This document shows, one piece after another, positions 30,801 through 43,419 of a stretch of 64,000 nt of DNA (positions are counted from its first letter, which is position 1; the number at the start of each line of letters is the position of its first letter). This DNA comes from Cycas panzhihuaensis (lineage: Eukaryota > Cycadophyta): contig CM041465.1 in assembly GCA_023213395.1 (NCBI GenBank), positions 141,925,741 to 141,989,740 of the forward strand. Direction: 5' to 3'. The notes below the pieces were generated by a model. The model saw only the letters and a program-made list of their open reading frames with translations. It was not told where the DNA came from and ran no database searches. Position numbers and translations under genes: made by a program.

Positions 30801-33800
30801 TTCTTGTAGGACTGGAAATTAAATAATTGTATGCCAAAGGTATCATAGAAAAGGACGCTATGCTAAAAAGTATAGAACTACCACTAACAAACTACCAAGT
30901 TATCAACAACGCCATGGCACACATAATGTTGATAATACTTCTTTTGAAGATACTTTTGGTGGAATGCAATTTACTTATGCACACCTTCAAAGAATTGGGA
31001 CCACTTCATTAAATATTGTTAACAGATCCACTAAGTATATTAAGGCTCATTGTGATTATGCTTATTCACTTTTGTCTTCACTACTTGGAGTTGTAAATAA
31101 TGCCACCTCAAATACTTCATATGGGATCATGGATACTAGAGTAACATAATATATAGCATGTCATTGCTAGTTCTTTTAGGATTTTGACTCTAAAGTTCAT
31201 TATGTTGTACACATGGCTGATAAATCATCTTAGCCAATTGAAGGACTTAGAACTGTTTACTTGAAATTCCTAGACCTTCTAGATTTTACCCTTGTCAATG
31301 TTTTATATATTTCTACTCTAAAGCAGAACCTTCTATCCTTATCTACCCTTGTCTCTCGTTTATTTGATGTGAGTGTAATTGCAATAATTAAACTCTTTAT
31401 GTCATTCACCCTCCTTCAAATGTTGTGGTTATGATTAGTATTTTAAATGAAAATTCTTTTTGCCTAATTGGCTCACCATCCTCTGAAGTTAATTATGTTG
31501 ATAATGGCTCTACTTTTACCACAACCCTAACTCCTCAAAATTTATCCTAAGTGGACCTATGACATGCTCATATGGGCCATATCAAAATTGATTATTTAAG
31601 AGAACTACATGACACTCTTCTTAGTATGCCTAGGCTCTCCTCTAATCCCTTTAAATGTGAGTCATGTATCATTACTAAATCTCAAAGATAACCCTTTCCT
31701 CATAGTTAGTGGAAATCTAGCCAACCTTTATAGCTTGTACACTCAGATGTATACAGTCCTATACCCATCCCTTCTCTCAAACAAAAGTTGTACTATATTA
31801 CTTTTATTGATGATTTTACCAAGAAAGTATGGGTTGTTTTTCTTACAAAGAAAGGTGAAGCTTTTTCTATGTTTCAAGCTTTCAAGGCCCACACAGAAAA
31901 TGAATCTGGATTCAAGATCAAAATACTCAGACTAACAATGATAGTGAGTACACCTCTAATAAGTTTAAATCATGCCTACATCACCATGAGATCAAATATC
32001 ATGCCACTATTGTAGGTATAGCCTAACAAAATAGAGTTACTGAGTGGATGAATAGGACCATCATGAACATGACTCATGTTATGCTGGTATATAAGAATAT
32101 CCCTGTCTATCTTTGGGCTGAAGCTATCTGGACTAATGTGTATTACATCAACACTGTTAATCCCTCCAAGCTCGGCCCCTCTCAACATAAAATATGGTAT
32201 GGATGAATCCCCTCTATTTCCCACTTTATAATTTTTGGTTCTACTTGTTATACTCACATTTTGGAGGAACACAAAAATAAGCTTTAGGATAGAGCCCTCA
32301 AAGGAATCTTTATTAGATGTCGTATGGATAAAAAGGAGTACAAGGTTTTTCTACCACCACAGTGTAAAACCATCATTACTAGAGATGTTTTCTTTGCAAA
32401 GACTAAATATTAATTGTTTAGACTTAACTCTAAGACACCTTCGTATCAATTTAGTGATGTTACTAAATTTGATATCTAAATTCTAAAATTTGGGGGATAG
32501 ATGCTCAATAGTTACTCAAAATCTTGGAATCTAACAATAAAGCCCTAGAGGATATAAGCTATGACTCTGAACCAATATGTCCACATCCAACACCATCATT
32601 TGAGAACAACCAAGTTGATAAAGGCAAAGCCATAGCAAAATGACCACCTTCTCCAACATCAGTAGCTGACTTATCTTCTCCAACATCATCAACTTCCTTC
32701 ATGCCAAACATTTTATATGATTCTTTTTAAGATTAAAACAAAGAATAAGAGGCTGTAAAAATGAAAACCTCATTCTCAACTCAAGGTTTTCATGAAGCCT
32801 ACCAGCTACATAAGGATATGCGACCAGATGGGGTAGGGAAAACTGGCACTAGAAATACCCATGGAGCAAGGATGCATGAATCATGTTCTATTGAGTTTGA
32901 ACCAATAGAAGTATACCTTACTCTTAATAAAGAGCCCCTAACATACTAAGAAGCTATAAATCATGCAACTTGGAGAAATGCCATGAATGAAGAGTACTAA
33001 TCTCTTATCAAGAATGATACATGGGAGCTTGTCGATCTACCACTTAGAAGAAAGGTAGTTCAAAATAAATGGGTGTTAAAAAATAAGTACATATTAGATG
33101 GCAACTTAGAAAAATATAAGAGAAGGTTGGTAGCAAAAGGATTCACACAAAGGAAATGTATCAACTATATTAAAATCTTTGCTCCTACAACTAAGTGTCC
33201 TATAATCAGAACTCTTATAGCCTTGGCTGCTTAACAGGGTTAGAAAATCCACCAACTCGATGTTAAGATTACATTTCTTAATGGGGACCTTAAAGAAAAA
33301 AATTACATGGCTCAGCAAAAAAGATATAAGATTGCCAGTCAGAAGCATAAGGTTTACAGACTTAGAAAGTCTTTGTATAGCCTGAAATAAACCTCTCTTG
33401 CTTAGTTTACTAAGTTGTCTGAAAGAATGAAGTAACTTGGATATGAGGTTTACAGATATCAAGATATTGATGCAACACTATTCATCAAGTACCAAAATGA
33501 TAAAGTCATTTACCTCTTAATCTTTGTGGATGATATACTAATAATAGGGAATAATGAACAGATAATTAGCTAGCTGAAGAAAGACCTTGCTAAAATTTTT
33601 GAGCTGTCTGACCTCGAGTTGATAAAATATTACTTGGGAATTAAAGTAACTCAAAATAATGGCAAAATATTTCTCTCCGAAGAAAAATATATCAATAATC
33701 TTCTAACAAAATTTTAGTTAGAATATGCTCGTCCAATGGCTACACCTATGGAACCTAATATTAAACTCTCAACTAATTGTACTATTATGGAGGCTAACAT

Positions 33801-34440
33801 AATACTCTATAGGTTACTTGTAGGCAATCTCATCTATACTAATAACACAAGGCCAAATATTGCACACTTTATTGGCATTCTTGTAAGATTCATGATAAAT
33901 CTTAAGAAGAATCACTGACAGGTTATAGTATGAGTGTTGCAGTACCTGAAGATGACCAACAAATATGGTCTGCTATATGAACCCAATATAGAATTTAAAC
34001 TTTATGTATACACAGATTTAGACTTGGCAAGAGATAAAGACATAGGAAGATCTTTGTCTGAGTATGTAACATTTCTTAGAATAATACCAATATCATGGAG
34101 ATCCAGATGATAGAAGATAGTTGCAAACTTAACTGCCAAAGCTAAATATATTGCTGCTTCTGAGACAAGCAAGGAGGTGATATGGCTTAGAAAATTGTTG
34201 AATATATTAAATGCCACTAAAATAAGTATACTAGCTTATATGTGGATAATTAATCTATAATCAAAATGGTTTAAAATCTTATATTTCATGATCGTGCTAA
34301 ACATATAAGTACAAATGTCCACATGATTAAAGAACTAGTTCATGATGGCATAATTTAACTGGAGTGCTTCTATACAACAAATCAAGTGGCTGATATTTTC
34401 ACCAAACCACTAAAGAGGGTGAAGTTTGAATAGTTCCAAG
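30801..34440 (+). pseudogene. pol: Copia B pol: zinc knuckle, protease, integrase, RT, RNase H
   Basis: Around 30830-30890 is a degraded zinc knuckle. The protease region (about 31120-31340) has SYGIMDTRVT with the DSG motif lost and LSLSTLVS after it. Integrase (31540-32200) has YYITFIDDFTKKVWVVFLTK and AFKAHTENESGFKIKIL. After a GGGGG run at 32492-32496, RT (32940-33720) has WKNKYI-like, RRLVAKGFTQRKCI, FLNGDLKEKNY, KVYRLRKSLYSLK and the intact catalytic LLIFVDDILIIGN, then DLAKIFELSDLELIKYYLG. RNase H (33920-34430) has AKAKYIAASETSKEVIWLRK. Stops and frame changes are frequent. RT is better kept here than in A. Confidence 0.8.
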
Positions 34441-34753
34441 GATAAAGGTTGAATCATTTTAGAAAATCAAAACTTGTGAAAACCTGAAAGGGTACGGGGG
34501 AGGACCAAATAGTACATGGAGACTCAATAGATTTCAGCTATAAAATTCATTGTACTGATTGGTTATCTAGCTTCATTCAAAGAGTCGTATGAGTCAGGTT
34601 AGTAGATTTAAAAGTTTGTGGGTTTTCTTCCCCATGAGAGTTTCCCCCAAAAGTGTCATAGTAGTTTGTTTTATAAGAGGCTCAAATAAAAACCTCATAA
34701 GATAGAATAAATTAGAATGAAATGACCTTCTACTATTAATGGAGAGATTAAAA

Positions 34754-35046
34754 TGAATTAATATTACAAGGTCATTATATTAGTTGATTATTCCTAAAAA
34801 GGGTCTTAAGTGAACTTTAAATTAGATCACTTAAGTGAAATGCACTTTCATGTGTATTATGTGTAATTGTATTTCACTTAACTCTAATGCTCTCTCTCTC
34901 TCAATATAAAAGTAAAAGCTCAATGGAGGAGTCTCATTCTTACCTCTCTATTTTATGAGATACTCTTTTCCTCTCAAGTCTCTCTTACTTCCATGTTTGC
35001 CTTTGTGTTTAGTATATGGAGATGAAGGATAGATCTACTCCTTTCA
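34754..35046 (+). repeat. Copia B 3' LTR
   Basis: It starts TGAATTAATATTAC and ends CCTTTCA. It matches the 5' LTR closely from AAGGTCATTATATTAG onward. ATTAATGGAGAGATT just upstream is the likely polypurine tract. CACTTAAGTG recurs at 34828-34837. Confidence 0.8.
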
Positions 35047-35051
35047 CTTTC

Positions 35052-36000
35052 TTGGTCAGAAAAGTCACCCACACTTTCTTAGAAAAATCATTAATGAAGG
35101 ATATGTAATATAATTCCTACTTCAATAATGGAATGGGCATTGGTCTGCATAAATCATAGTGTACCAATTGAAGAGGATGACTTGATTTCCATTGACTATT
35201 GATAAAGAATTGTCTATGAGATTTGGCTATGATATATGCTTCATATTTAAAGGACTTAGAGGAGAACTTGGGAAGACCTAGAAGGGTATGACAAAGTTCT
35301 TTAAGTTGATTGATATGAAAATGGCCCATGCGAGCATGTTGAAGAGCTTCTAGAGACAGCTTGGGATGTGTTAAAATGGTATTAGAAATAAAGTCTACAT
35401 CAACACAAAGGGCTTTGAGCACAATTAGCTTTAGAAGATGGGGAGTTATTCAACTTAAATAATTTACCTATAAGCTTTCCGGTCAAGACCACTCGATTTG
35501 TTAGGACCTAAAGAGTTTGGTCATTTGCAGTAACACTAAGATTGAATCCATAGGAGACAAGAGTGGATAAGGAGAGTAGGTTTTGTTTCAGATTAGGAAT
35601 GTACATAATATCAAGTAATGTAAAGTCTCTTAAGTTTAGGAGTTTCAAGTGTATGTTTCCAATACCTTCGACTGATTGTTGGGATTTGTTAGCCATGTGA
35701 ATGACACCATATATATTAGAATCAAAAGTTTGATATAGATCCCAATTGTAGGTCTTATACTGTGTTTCTCCTATATCCATGATCCATGAGGAGGTGTTTG
35801 AAGTTATTCTATTTGCAACTCCAAGATGGGCTTATATTGGTGATTCAAGATTACAAGTAGCATAGCCATAATGAGCTTTAAAATACCTCTTAGTTTGATC
35901 AATGGTTCTTCCTTTAAGTCTTTAAATATGTGCTTGAGAAAAACTTGTGCCACTAAATTATTCTTTACATGTTTCATTAACATTGTGAGCCTTATATTTC
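35052..36000 (-). pseudogene. pol: Copia A pol 5' half: protease and integrase start
   Basis: Portion of A's pol upstream of the B insertion. Minus strand 35508-35780 is the protease region: MDIGETQYKTYNWDLYQTFD, GIGNIHLKLLNLRDF and NLKQNLLSLSTLVSYGF; the DSG motif reads as DIG. Then the integrase zinc region (35117-35422) has ALQHARMGHFHINQLKEL, and the first core strand has VHYDLCRPMPIPLLK and LYYISFINDFSKKVWVTFLT, ending at the target duplication. It continues at 27635. Confidence 0.78.
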
Positions 36001-37330
36001 TATTGAAACTTAGACAACTTGTATACAATTATATGGCAATCCTTTGCAAGGTCTCCTTTCCTATTACACCTTTTACATATGATAATCTGATTTTTAGTTA
36101 TTCAAGTACTACTTTGGCTTGATTGTCTTGCATTAAAAGATGGAACTTGGCCTGAAAACTATATAGTGTTGGGACAAACCCCTATGTGACTAAAGAATTA
36201 TGTGCTTAGGGCCCTTCAAATCCATCTTTAAGGCCCGATAGGGCACCTAGAGCCTAATAATAGCCGCCTAAGCCACCTAGAGTTGACACAATACTTTTAA
36301 GGTATGTGTTATTGTTATTAATTATTATTTTTTAATATTATTTTAAATATTTGTTGCCTAATATACAGGTCAGGTTGATGGCACTTGTTGCCTCCCTAAA
36401 TGTCTATATATGGGGTGGGAATACCTCCCTGGCATTTTTCAATACCATCTTTGATTGGAAATTATATGTTAATTCAAGATGTGTTTACTGTAAAGTCCCA
36501 CTATGCTCCTCTATAACCCACATCTAGGCTATTGTTATTGAGGGTTCTGTTGTGGCTAATTTTCTCTACCTCATCCTCTACCCTTTGCTTAGTTATTTCC
36601 TCTACCATGGGAGGGACCCTGATTCTTTGAAAAGCATACTTCCTCTTCCACATCAAAAGTTGTATCCAGAAGAGAATCTAAAGTTATAAAATTAGTATCA
36701 AAGGTCTTATTAAATTCTATAAACTTCTCTATAAGAGCTTCAAAGTTTAGTATCTTTAACATTCCACTTGATTAAAGACTCCCAAGCAAGTTCTTATAAT
36801 TAGGTACATGTAGATAGGACTATATGAGGAATGCCTATGTTATACATTTGGTCTTAAAATCTTTGTCTATTGTTTGTTTGATTGGTTGAAGGAGATTGAT
36901 TGTTTCATGTGCACATCCCTTCTGTATCTTCATTTTATTCATCTTTAAGACTAGATGAACAAAGTCAAGGTTAGACTTTGCATCGAAATTCTTTTTAAGA
37001 ACCTCGAGGACATTTTAGGCTGTATTATATTATTTTTTATCAATTAGATTATGTAGGGAGTGATCAATTACCAATAGCATACCTGCATAAATCTTGTCAT
37101 CATTGATTTTCTATTGTAATTTAACTACAATATCTACTGGAGCTACAAGTGGCATTCCTCCAGAGGCAAGTGCTATTATTGTCATAAGAATGATAGGTGT
37201 AAGCTATAGATGGGCTCTCCAAAGGCCTTCATACTTAGTAGCATTCTTGACTCAAGTATACCACATATCCCAATTATCTTTCCTTTTTAAGATATAGTTT
37301 AAATTGGTAATATATGATGAAGATGATGAT
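36001..37330 (-). pseudogene. gag: Copia A gag, interrupted by a solo LTR
   Basis: Gag of A. The N-terminus on the minus strand (about 37250-37330) has NLNYILKRKDNWDMWYT, then KNATKYEGLWRAHL-like sequence as in C. A degraded zinc knuckle lies near 36050-36080. Between them a 356-bp solo LTR (36167-36522) interrupts the Gly-rich region. Stops are present. Homology is judged from parallel order with C and B. Confidence 0.7.
36167..36522. repeat. Solo LTR of an unrelated element
   Basis: It begins TGTTGGGACAAACC and ends ATAACCCACA. Flanks are TATAG (36162-36166) and TCTAG (36523-36527), a 5-bp target duplication with one change. It contains CTATATATGGGG, a TATA box if read plus. C lacks this block at the same place. 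Its layout recalls the LTR at 62641-63010. Confidence 0.75.
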
Positions 37331-39301
37331 GTAAAAGTGATAGTGAAGAAATAATAAATGAAAATGCCACTAACACATATGGCTGATATACCTAGCACAC
37401 ATGGGAAAAATATGATTAAGTAATAAGCAATAATAATAGGCCACCAATACTTATGGTAAATACTCTTGATGTAGTAGGGTTTGATCATGTGTATAAATGG
37501 TAATATAAGGATTACAAAGATAAATTATGTCATGTGATCATAAAATCAAGGTTATGCCCATGTAGAAGCCAATATGTGCATGTACATAACTAAAAACCAA
37601 GTATGATGTACGATGTATGATCAAACCTAAACCTCTACCTTAAGTCCAAAGTAGTTGAGGTGTCGATGCCTAAGGGGCTTCTAGTATACTTATTAGGGCC
37701 TTCACCTATGATACCCACACCTATGGTTGGTGATGAAATCCAAGTCACAATGGAGCCTAAGTACTCGCAGTCCTCACCCAATTCACCAATGAGAAACTAT
37801 ATACCTCCTTTGAAGAGTCAAATGGTACATGTGTATCCCACAACTATGATAGATATCAGACAAGGTATAGTTTAATCTTGATTAAAGTTTTTAATTTTTT
37901 CATATGGTTATTAGGATTATCCCTGATTGGAGACTGTAGGTATGGCTAACCTTCCTCTCCACCACTATTCTAGTTAAGACCAGACCTAATACTAAACTCA
38001 TACCTCCCTTAGGGCCCATACTTCAACCAACTATGGTCTATTTCAACTAAGGCGAGTGTGTGTACAAGTCAAGAACTGCAGATATAAGTCATATAGATGA
38101 GATTTCTTTTAGGAAATAAAGCAAGTTATTTTCAAATAACTTGAATTAAAAATTAAAATAGAAAAATATTAAATGCACTTGCTTGCCTTCCATGCTTTCT
38201 TTTTTATTGTTCCTACTTTATATTTTATTTTATTCTATGCATGGAAATAGAAAGAGCATACTAGATTTAGTAGGGTAACCAGATGTTGCTTCTGATCCAA
38301 GGTTTCCATTGCTTTAGTACAATGTTTGCAAATATATTTTTAGAAAATTCAATACAAAAGCCATAAAGATTCAAAAAATGGATCGACTTACTTTTAAAAT
38401 GTTGATTTTTCTAAATTTAGATGCATGTTATTTTGCTCTATTTTGTGACTTTTTTCATAAAATTTATAAATAATAATAAATAAACAAAATTTTCTAAAAA
38501 TTCCTAATATAGAGGCCTAAATGATAGAATTTAAATTTATGACAGAAGAAAAAAGTGTTCAGAATGTCATTTCTAATAAGACAGTAAAATTAGATTTCTA
38601 AAAAGGCATAAGAAAGTTTTTTGCCTAAAAGAAACACAAAAGTAGTATCTTAGCAAATTCACTATCTCAAAATCCAAACTTCAATATGTCAAAAGATTTA
38701 TCTTGGCATGTACATCAACTTTTCCCTCTACATCATATGTAAAAATGGCTAAAAAACTACCCAAAATACCCTCAAAATATTTTTTATGGGGTTGAATAGG
38801 TAGATTTAACACTCATCAGAAAACTACAAAGATCTCATTAACTATTAGATGAAATTTGATGAGATTTATCTTAAAATACTCCAAAGACATAAATATACTA
38901 GATACCTTAAAAAAAATTTCAGAATTTTAGCTCATATTTAAAGGATTTCATTAAGGTAAGTGTTGTAAGTAACTTATCTACACATTTTGACCTTTTATTT
39001 CAGTTAAAACTAGCTATTATAGGGTGAATCTAAAGATCCTATAAAAGACAAAAATGATCCTCTTGGTAAGGTGACCCTACATATTAAATTTTATCAAAAT
39101 ATGAGATGGTCAAAATTTTCATAAAATTTTAGGCCTTCAATGCTTTTGGGGCTACTTTAGCAACCAAATAGGTATCTAATACAAAATAAAGGTCTTTAAT
39201 ATAAAATAAAGTTTTTAAATAAGCTCTCTACCTCACATGAATTGCGAGTGAGAGGTATTAATAGCTCTGTGTAAGTTTAGTAGAAAAATGTGGTTAATAA
39301 T
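37331..39301 (-). other. Copia A leader
   Basis: Untranslated leader of about 2 kb that aligns with C's leader over most of its length, including the shared block at 37620-38070. No coding domain. Confidence 0.6.
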
Positions 39302-39314
39302 GGCTCTGATACCA
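39302..39314 (-). promoter_or_regulatory. Copia A primer-binding site
   Basis: The minus strand reads TGGTATCAGAGCC. Nine bases separate it from the LTR start as aligned, more than the two in C, so the true LTR edge in A may extend a few bases. Confidence 0.9.
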
Positions 39315-39323
39315 GTTGTTGGA

Positions 39324-39615
39324 TGAAGGATTTAGTTGTCCCACTCCAGTATATTAAAGCAATAGTACATAATAAGAGTAAAATAAAGAAAATAAGATTA
39401 AGAGCAAAAATTAGAGGTGAGAATTATGACTCTACCTTTCACATTTAGCCTTATATATCATAAGATGTGCATTAGGGTTTCTAAAGGAGTTTCCCACCTA
39501 ATGACATGATATCAAAATTATGCTTAAATGTAAATGAAATTATATTTAACTATGTGACTTAGCTAACCAAAAGTCACATTTATATAATTAATCTAATGAC
39601 CTTGATGCATTAACA
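39324..39615 (-). repeat. Copia A 5' LTR (right)
   Basis: It reads TGAAGGATTTAG ... GCATTAACA on the plus strand, 292 bases, pairing with 24301-24592. Confidence 0.8.
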
Positions 39616-39622
39616 TTTATCA

Positions 39623-40849
39623 GTATGATGTTTAATAACATCAAATCATCTTAATAAGCTATTAATTTTCTTTAAATAGGTAACCAACTTACTTAATACA
39701 TTGTCTAATGCCAAAATACCACTATTATAATCATAAACAAGGTTCGATCTTCTCAATAGAGATGTTACATCCTTCTCATGGCTGACTAGATAGTAAAAAA
39801 TTAATTTGTATAATAAATGTATATCAAACCCTCCATGTAATAGGCACTTATGAGATCTTACCAATTAATCAATAGCAATATCAGTAGTTTTTCCTCCTAC
39901 AATATGGAAATTCTTCTATATAAAAAATATGCTACATAATCATATGCAATAAAAAATTAATCAACTCTCAACTTATTGATGGCATGATGTGTCCAAGAAA
40001 CCTCAATAAACTTGCAGACTCTTGTTACACTCTTATACTATTAGCAAAATTTCCTTACAAAGTAAGGATTGTCTCAATAAAAAAGCTTTATACTAAGCCC
40101 CAAGCATTCTAGTATCCTCAAAATGAGCCAATCCATTTTCTATATCGACTCAATCTTCCAAATTCTCTTTATCAATCATGATCATTTCATCATGTAATAG
40201 AGGAAATAATGACCTATCTACCACATCATTAGCGTCAACAACATGATCAAGCATGTATTTGAAGCCCTACTCTCAGACTCATATACAACAACTATGTATA
40301 TAATGGTAAAACATGTATATAACCAATATAAAAATATATCAAATATATGATGAACCTTTAAGATTTATTATAATTATAATACCTATGCTATGGCTAGATT
40401 TATTATAATTATAATACATATGCTATACCTTTTACAATATATATATAATTTGAAGTTATCTTTCTACTCATAAAAGGAACATATAATGTTCCAAGCTTCA
40501 TAAGAAGTGTCTATTCTCTCAATGTTTTAATCTATATTATCCTCCATAGCTAAGTGAAAGAAGGATAGAGCTATATTATCTTTAGCTCTAAAGATAACAA
40601 AAGAAATAGGGTCTAGAGGTATCACATTATTTAGGTTTGTTAAGTTAGGTATGGGAGCAAGCTTGGCTATATCTTTAGATACATAAGTCCCAAACTCATT
40701 CATGATTAAAAGATATTTGACTTATTTGTCCTAAGGAAAAAAAATATTACTCCCTAATAATTTAATAGTATTTAAAATTAACATTTATACTGCTATTATA
40801 AACTATTTGCCTAATGGGCTACTAAGTAAGGATACTAAAATTTTAATAT
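39623..40849. other. AT-rich stretch, no gene seen
   Basis: About 1.2 kb without a recognisable domain. A short duplicated word (GATTTATTATAATTATAATAC twice near 40360-40425) is visible. It is likely decayed repeat sequence. Confidence 0.4.
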
Positions 40850-41011
40850 CTCTAGGAAATCCCTTAGCTGCTACTCTCTCTAGTGGAACTTATATATAGA
40901 TGGTAATTTAATCACTCTATATATGTTGGTATATAAGCAAGTTAAGTTTAATATACCTTGATATATGATGTTGGGTGTAATGTCATCACTTAACTCCCTC
41001 AACTTCCTTCA
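40850..41011 (+). repeat. Probable LTR end before a primer site (left edge unknown)
   Basis: An LTR-like end CTTCCTTCA lies two bases before a perfect primer site at 41014. TATATATAGATGG near 40890 may be its TATA box. No second copy was found in the window. Confidence 0.4.
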
Positions 41012-41013
41012 TT

Positions 41014-41025
41014 TGGTATCAGAGC
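41014..41025 (+). promoter_or_regulatory. Copia-type primer-binding site
   Basis: TGGTATCAGAGC, a perfect plant initiator-Met-tRNA primer site on the plus strand, with nothing coding downstream that can be tied to it. Confidence 0.7.
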
Positions 41026-42290
41026 AGGCGATTGCTGACCTGCTGAAGTTTTGAAGAAGAGTAACAGGATCTACTAGCATTTTACAACAGATTTTTTCTT
41101 ACGAGTAATATATATTAACTAGATTTATTTTTTAAAAATTTTCAACAAGTTTTACATATTATTTCAGCAGTTTTTGATTATTATTGAGCTATATTTCTGG
41201 TTCAACAAATATTACTGATCTATTTCCAGATTTGTGCAGATCTATAAAGGATTTTCAGCAGCAAGCTATATACTTTCAAATTTTATTCTCATATTCAAGT
41301 TATTTTCTCTTCTGATTTACAAATTTATCATATATTTTGATAGTTTACAAGTTATTTGTCTACTTTATTTAATATTTTTTTGCAGATTTGCAAAAGAGCA
41401 TCAGCTGCATACAAAAGTTATCAAGTTTTTTTCAGAGATCTGCAACTTATTACTTCAGATCTGCTAATTTTATTATAAATCTGCTTATTGTATCAGATTT
41501 TTCAGCATTTTTTGTTATATTTAGTTTAAGATCTGTTATATTTCATTTCAGATTTATATTTTCCATTATATTGTTTAACTATATTTTCAAGTTTCCTACA
41601 GATCTACAATTTTTGGAGTATATTTAGCTTTTTTTTGGAGAAGAATACATTGCAGATCTGTATATTAGAAGCTTTTGAAGCTTATTTTCAGCTACAAAGA
41701 CAGCCACAACTGTGTATTCCAGGTTATTCTATTGTATTTTAAATTTACACACATTTTATATATTTGTTCAATATATTTCTACATTTGGAATTCCTTTGAA
41801 AATTTTCAAATACAAATATATAAGAGTTTTATGATATATTCTCTTCAAAATATTTGAAAAATTTATCAATATTGTAACTCTGTTATATGAGTATATTGCT
41901 CCATTAAGTTATTTTACTGTTATTATTTGAAGAAATTTCTGTAAAATCTTGTATATTTTTTCATATACCTGCAACATATTTGAAAGTTTGCTTCAAATAC
42001 AAATTTATAGATATTTTTTATATATTTTTTCTGTCAATATATTAAAATGGGGAAAGAAGAATCTGGTTATTTTTCGTGGATATATTTCAAAAAAACATCT
42101 AGCTTATTTGACATATGCTGAATACAAATTCTATTGAAAGCCTGTACTTATATAAACCTGTTTTTGGTGTTATTCACCCTAGTTTCTTCAGTGTTTTTCA
42201 CATTTTTTTTGCAACTTTGTTTGAGAACCTCTGCATTGATTACTTTTCTATATTTGCTATAATAGCAAAGTTGCATGTACAAGACACAAT
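41026..42290 (+). other. T-rich leader with recurring CAGATCTG-like words
   Basis: Low-complexity T-rich sequence in which variants of TTTCAGATCTGCAA and CAGATTT recur many times. The plus-strand open frames here (41234-42333) are hydrophobic by composition only. It looks like the leader of a non-autonomous or decayed element. Confidence 0.4.
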
Positions 42291-42299
42291 CATATGCAA

Positions 42300-43410
42300 G
42301 CCATATTCAAACATTTGCATAACAAAAGCATAAGAGATTTATAGATCCATATTTATATTGTACAAATATATGCTTTTCTTGAAATATTCTGAGAATACAA
42401 GAAACTATTTGCAACCCTGTATTCAATCCATTTGATTTCTTCAATACAAACATAGGCGGGCTTTTCTCTAAGCAATTTCGCCTCTCAGCGCATTTGTCCT
42501 CAAGCTTTGCTTGTTTGTTTGCCATTTGAATTGGTACTTGAAAAACATTCTCCCCCTTTTCTTTGAAATATTCTATCAATCTTTATTTTCTTCATTATTT
42601 TTTATACATAATAAGCCTCCTGGTGGAGCTGAAGCTGGAGTTACATAGAAGTGTTGGAATTGATGACTAAGACGCATGAATAGCATCCCGTCGTTTGAGA
42701 AGTTCATCTATAGCTTGCATTTTCTGAGATTCAATAACTATTATTTCTGTTAATGCAAAAACGTTTTCTGCTCTATCTTGTATCATAACCAGAGGTCATC
42801 GCAAACTTGAATGGTATGTTTTTTGACCTATAGCCAACAAAGAATTCAACCATACAAAGGTACACCTACCTATCAATCTTGAATCAAAATAACTTGTAAT
42901 GCTTTCAGCCCTCTATTTTGGGTTGTAGATTGTGTATCAGTTAATAAGTTCTCAGAAAGGATATTAGTATTTTCAATTACCAAAACTCTTGTTGAACCTG
43001 TCTATAACCAAGGTGTGGTGTTTGAGCTTGGTGCCCACCAATACGAATAAGGCAAACCCCAGAAATGCAAACAAGAAAGCGGTCTGTATAACAGAGGCCA
43101 CCATTTTTTCAACTGTCTGCCTGAATTTAGGCCACCATTATCACCAATTTTTCAGCGGTCTGAGATCAAGGTTGCTGAAAGCCAACCAAGTGGGTGGCAC
43201 ATCTGAATCTTTTAATAAACTTTATTTTTTATTGTTCAAGCCTTAAAAGGTTAACTTTCTGTGTCATTTGGAAGAACAGCTCCTCTTGTACCACAAGAAT
43301 AACTTCCACGCTCGTCTGAATACCTTGTCCCATATAGTTGACTTTCATCCTGGCCAGTCTATGAGCAACAGAAGTGTCCATTTCATCTTCGGCTCCTTTA
43401 TTCTGAAAAT
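42300..43410 (-). pseudogene. Unidentified broken gene-like stretch
   Basis: I do not recognise this. The minus strand carries pieces in different frames that look protein-like: MDTSVAHRLARMKVNYMGQG, IQTSVEVILVVQEELFFQMT and QKVNLLRLEQ (43229-43400); a membrane-like segment VIQTAFLFAFLGFALFVLVG near 43040-43110; and a helical ENVFALTEIIVIESQKMQAI then DELLKRRDAIHAS near 42680-42760. A coiled-coil region followed by a membrane segment is the best description; a family such as the GEX1/KAR5 nuclear-fusion proteins is one possibility but is only a guess. Stops and frameshifts abound. It could be a captured host gene fragment. Confidence 0.35.
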
Positions 43411-43419
43411 ATAGTTTGT

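Larger units (their letters stand above)
27641..35046 (+). mobile_element. Ty1/copia element B nested in A
   Basis: Plus-strand copia element of the same family as A and C, inserted in A's integrase. Flanks are CTTTT (27636-27640) and CTTTC (35047-35051), a 5-bp target duplication with one change. It has both LTRs, primer site, leader, gag, pol and a purine-rich tract before the 3' LTR. Rejoining the flanks outside B restores the integrase reading order in A. Confidence 0.85.
24301..39615 (-). mobile_element. Ty1/copia element A, split by B
   Basis: Complete minus-strand copia element with two 292-bp LTRs (24301-24592 and 39324-39615). TTTATCA occurs at 24292-24298 and again at 39616-39622, consistent with a target duplication, although two bases separate the left one from the LTR. 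Without B (7.4 kb) and the solo LTR the element would be about 7.5 kb. All genes carry stops. Confidence 0.8.

Noticed and set aside
41234-42333. A series of short hydrophobic plus-strand open frames
   Set aside because: T-rich low-complexity leader yields Phe/Ile/Leu codons; no domain.
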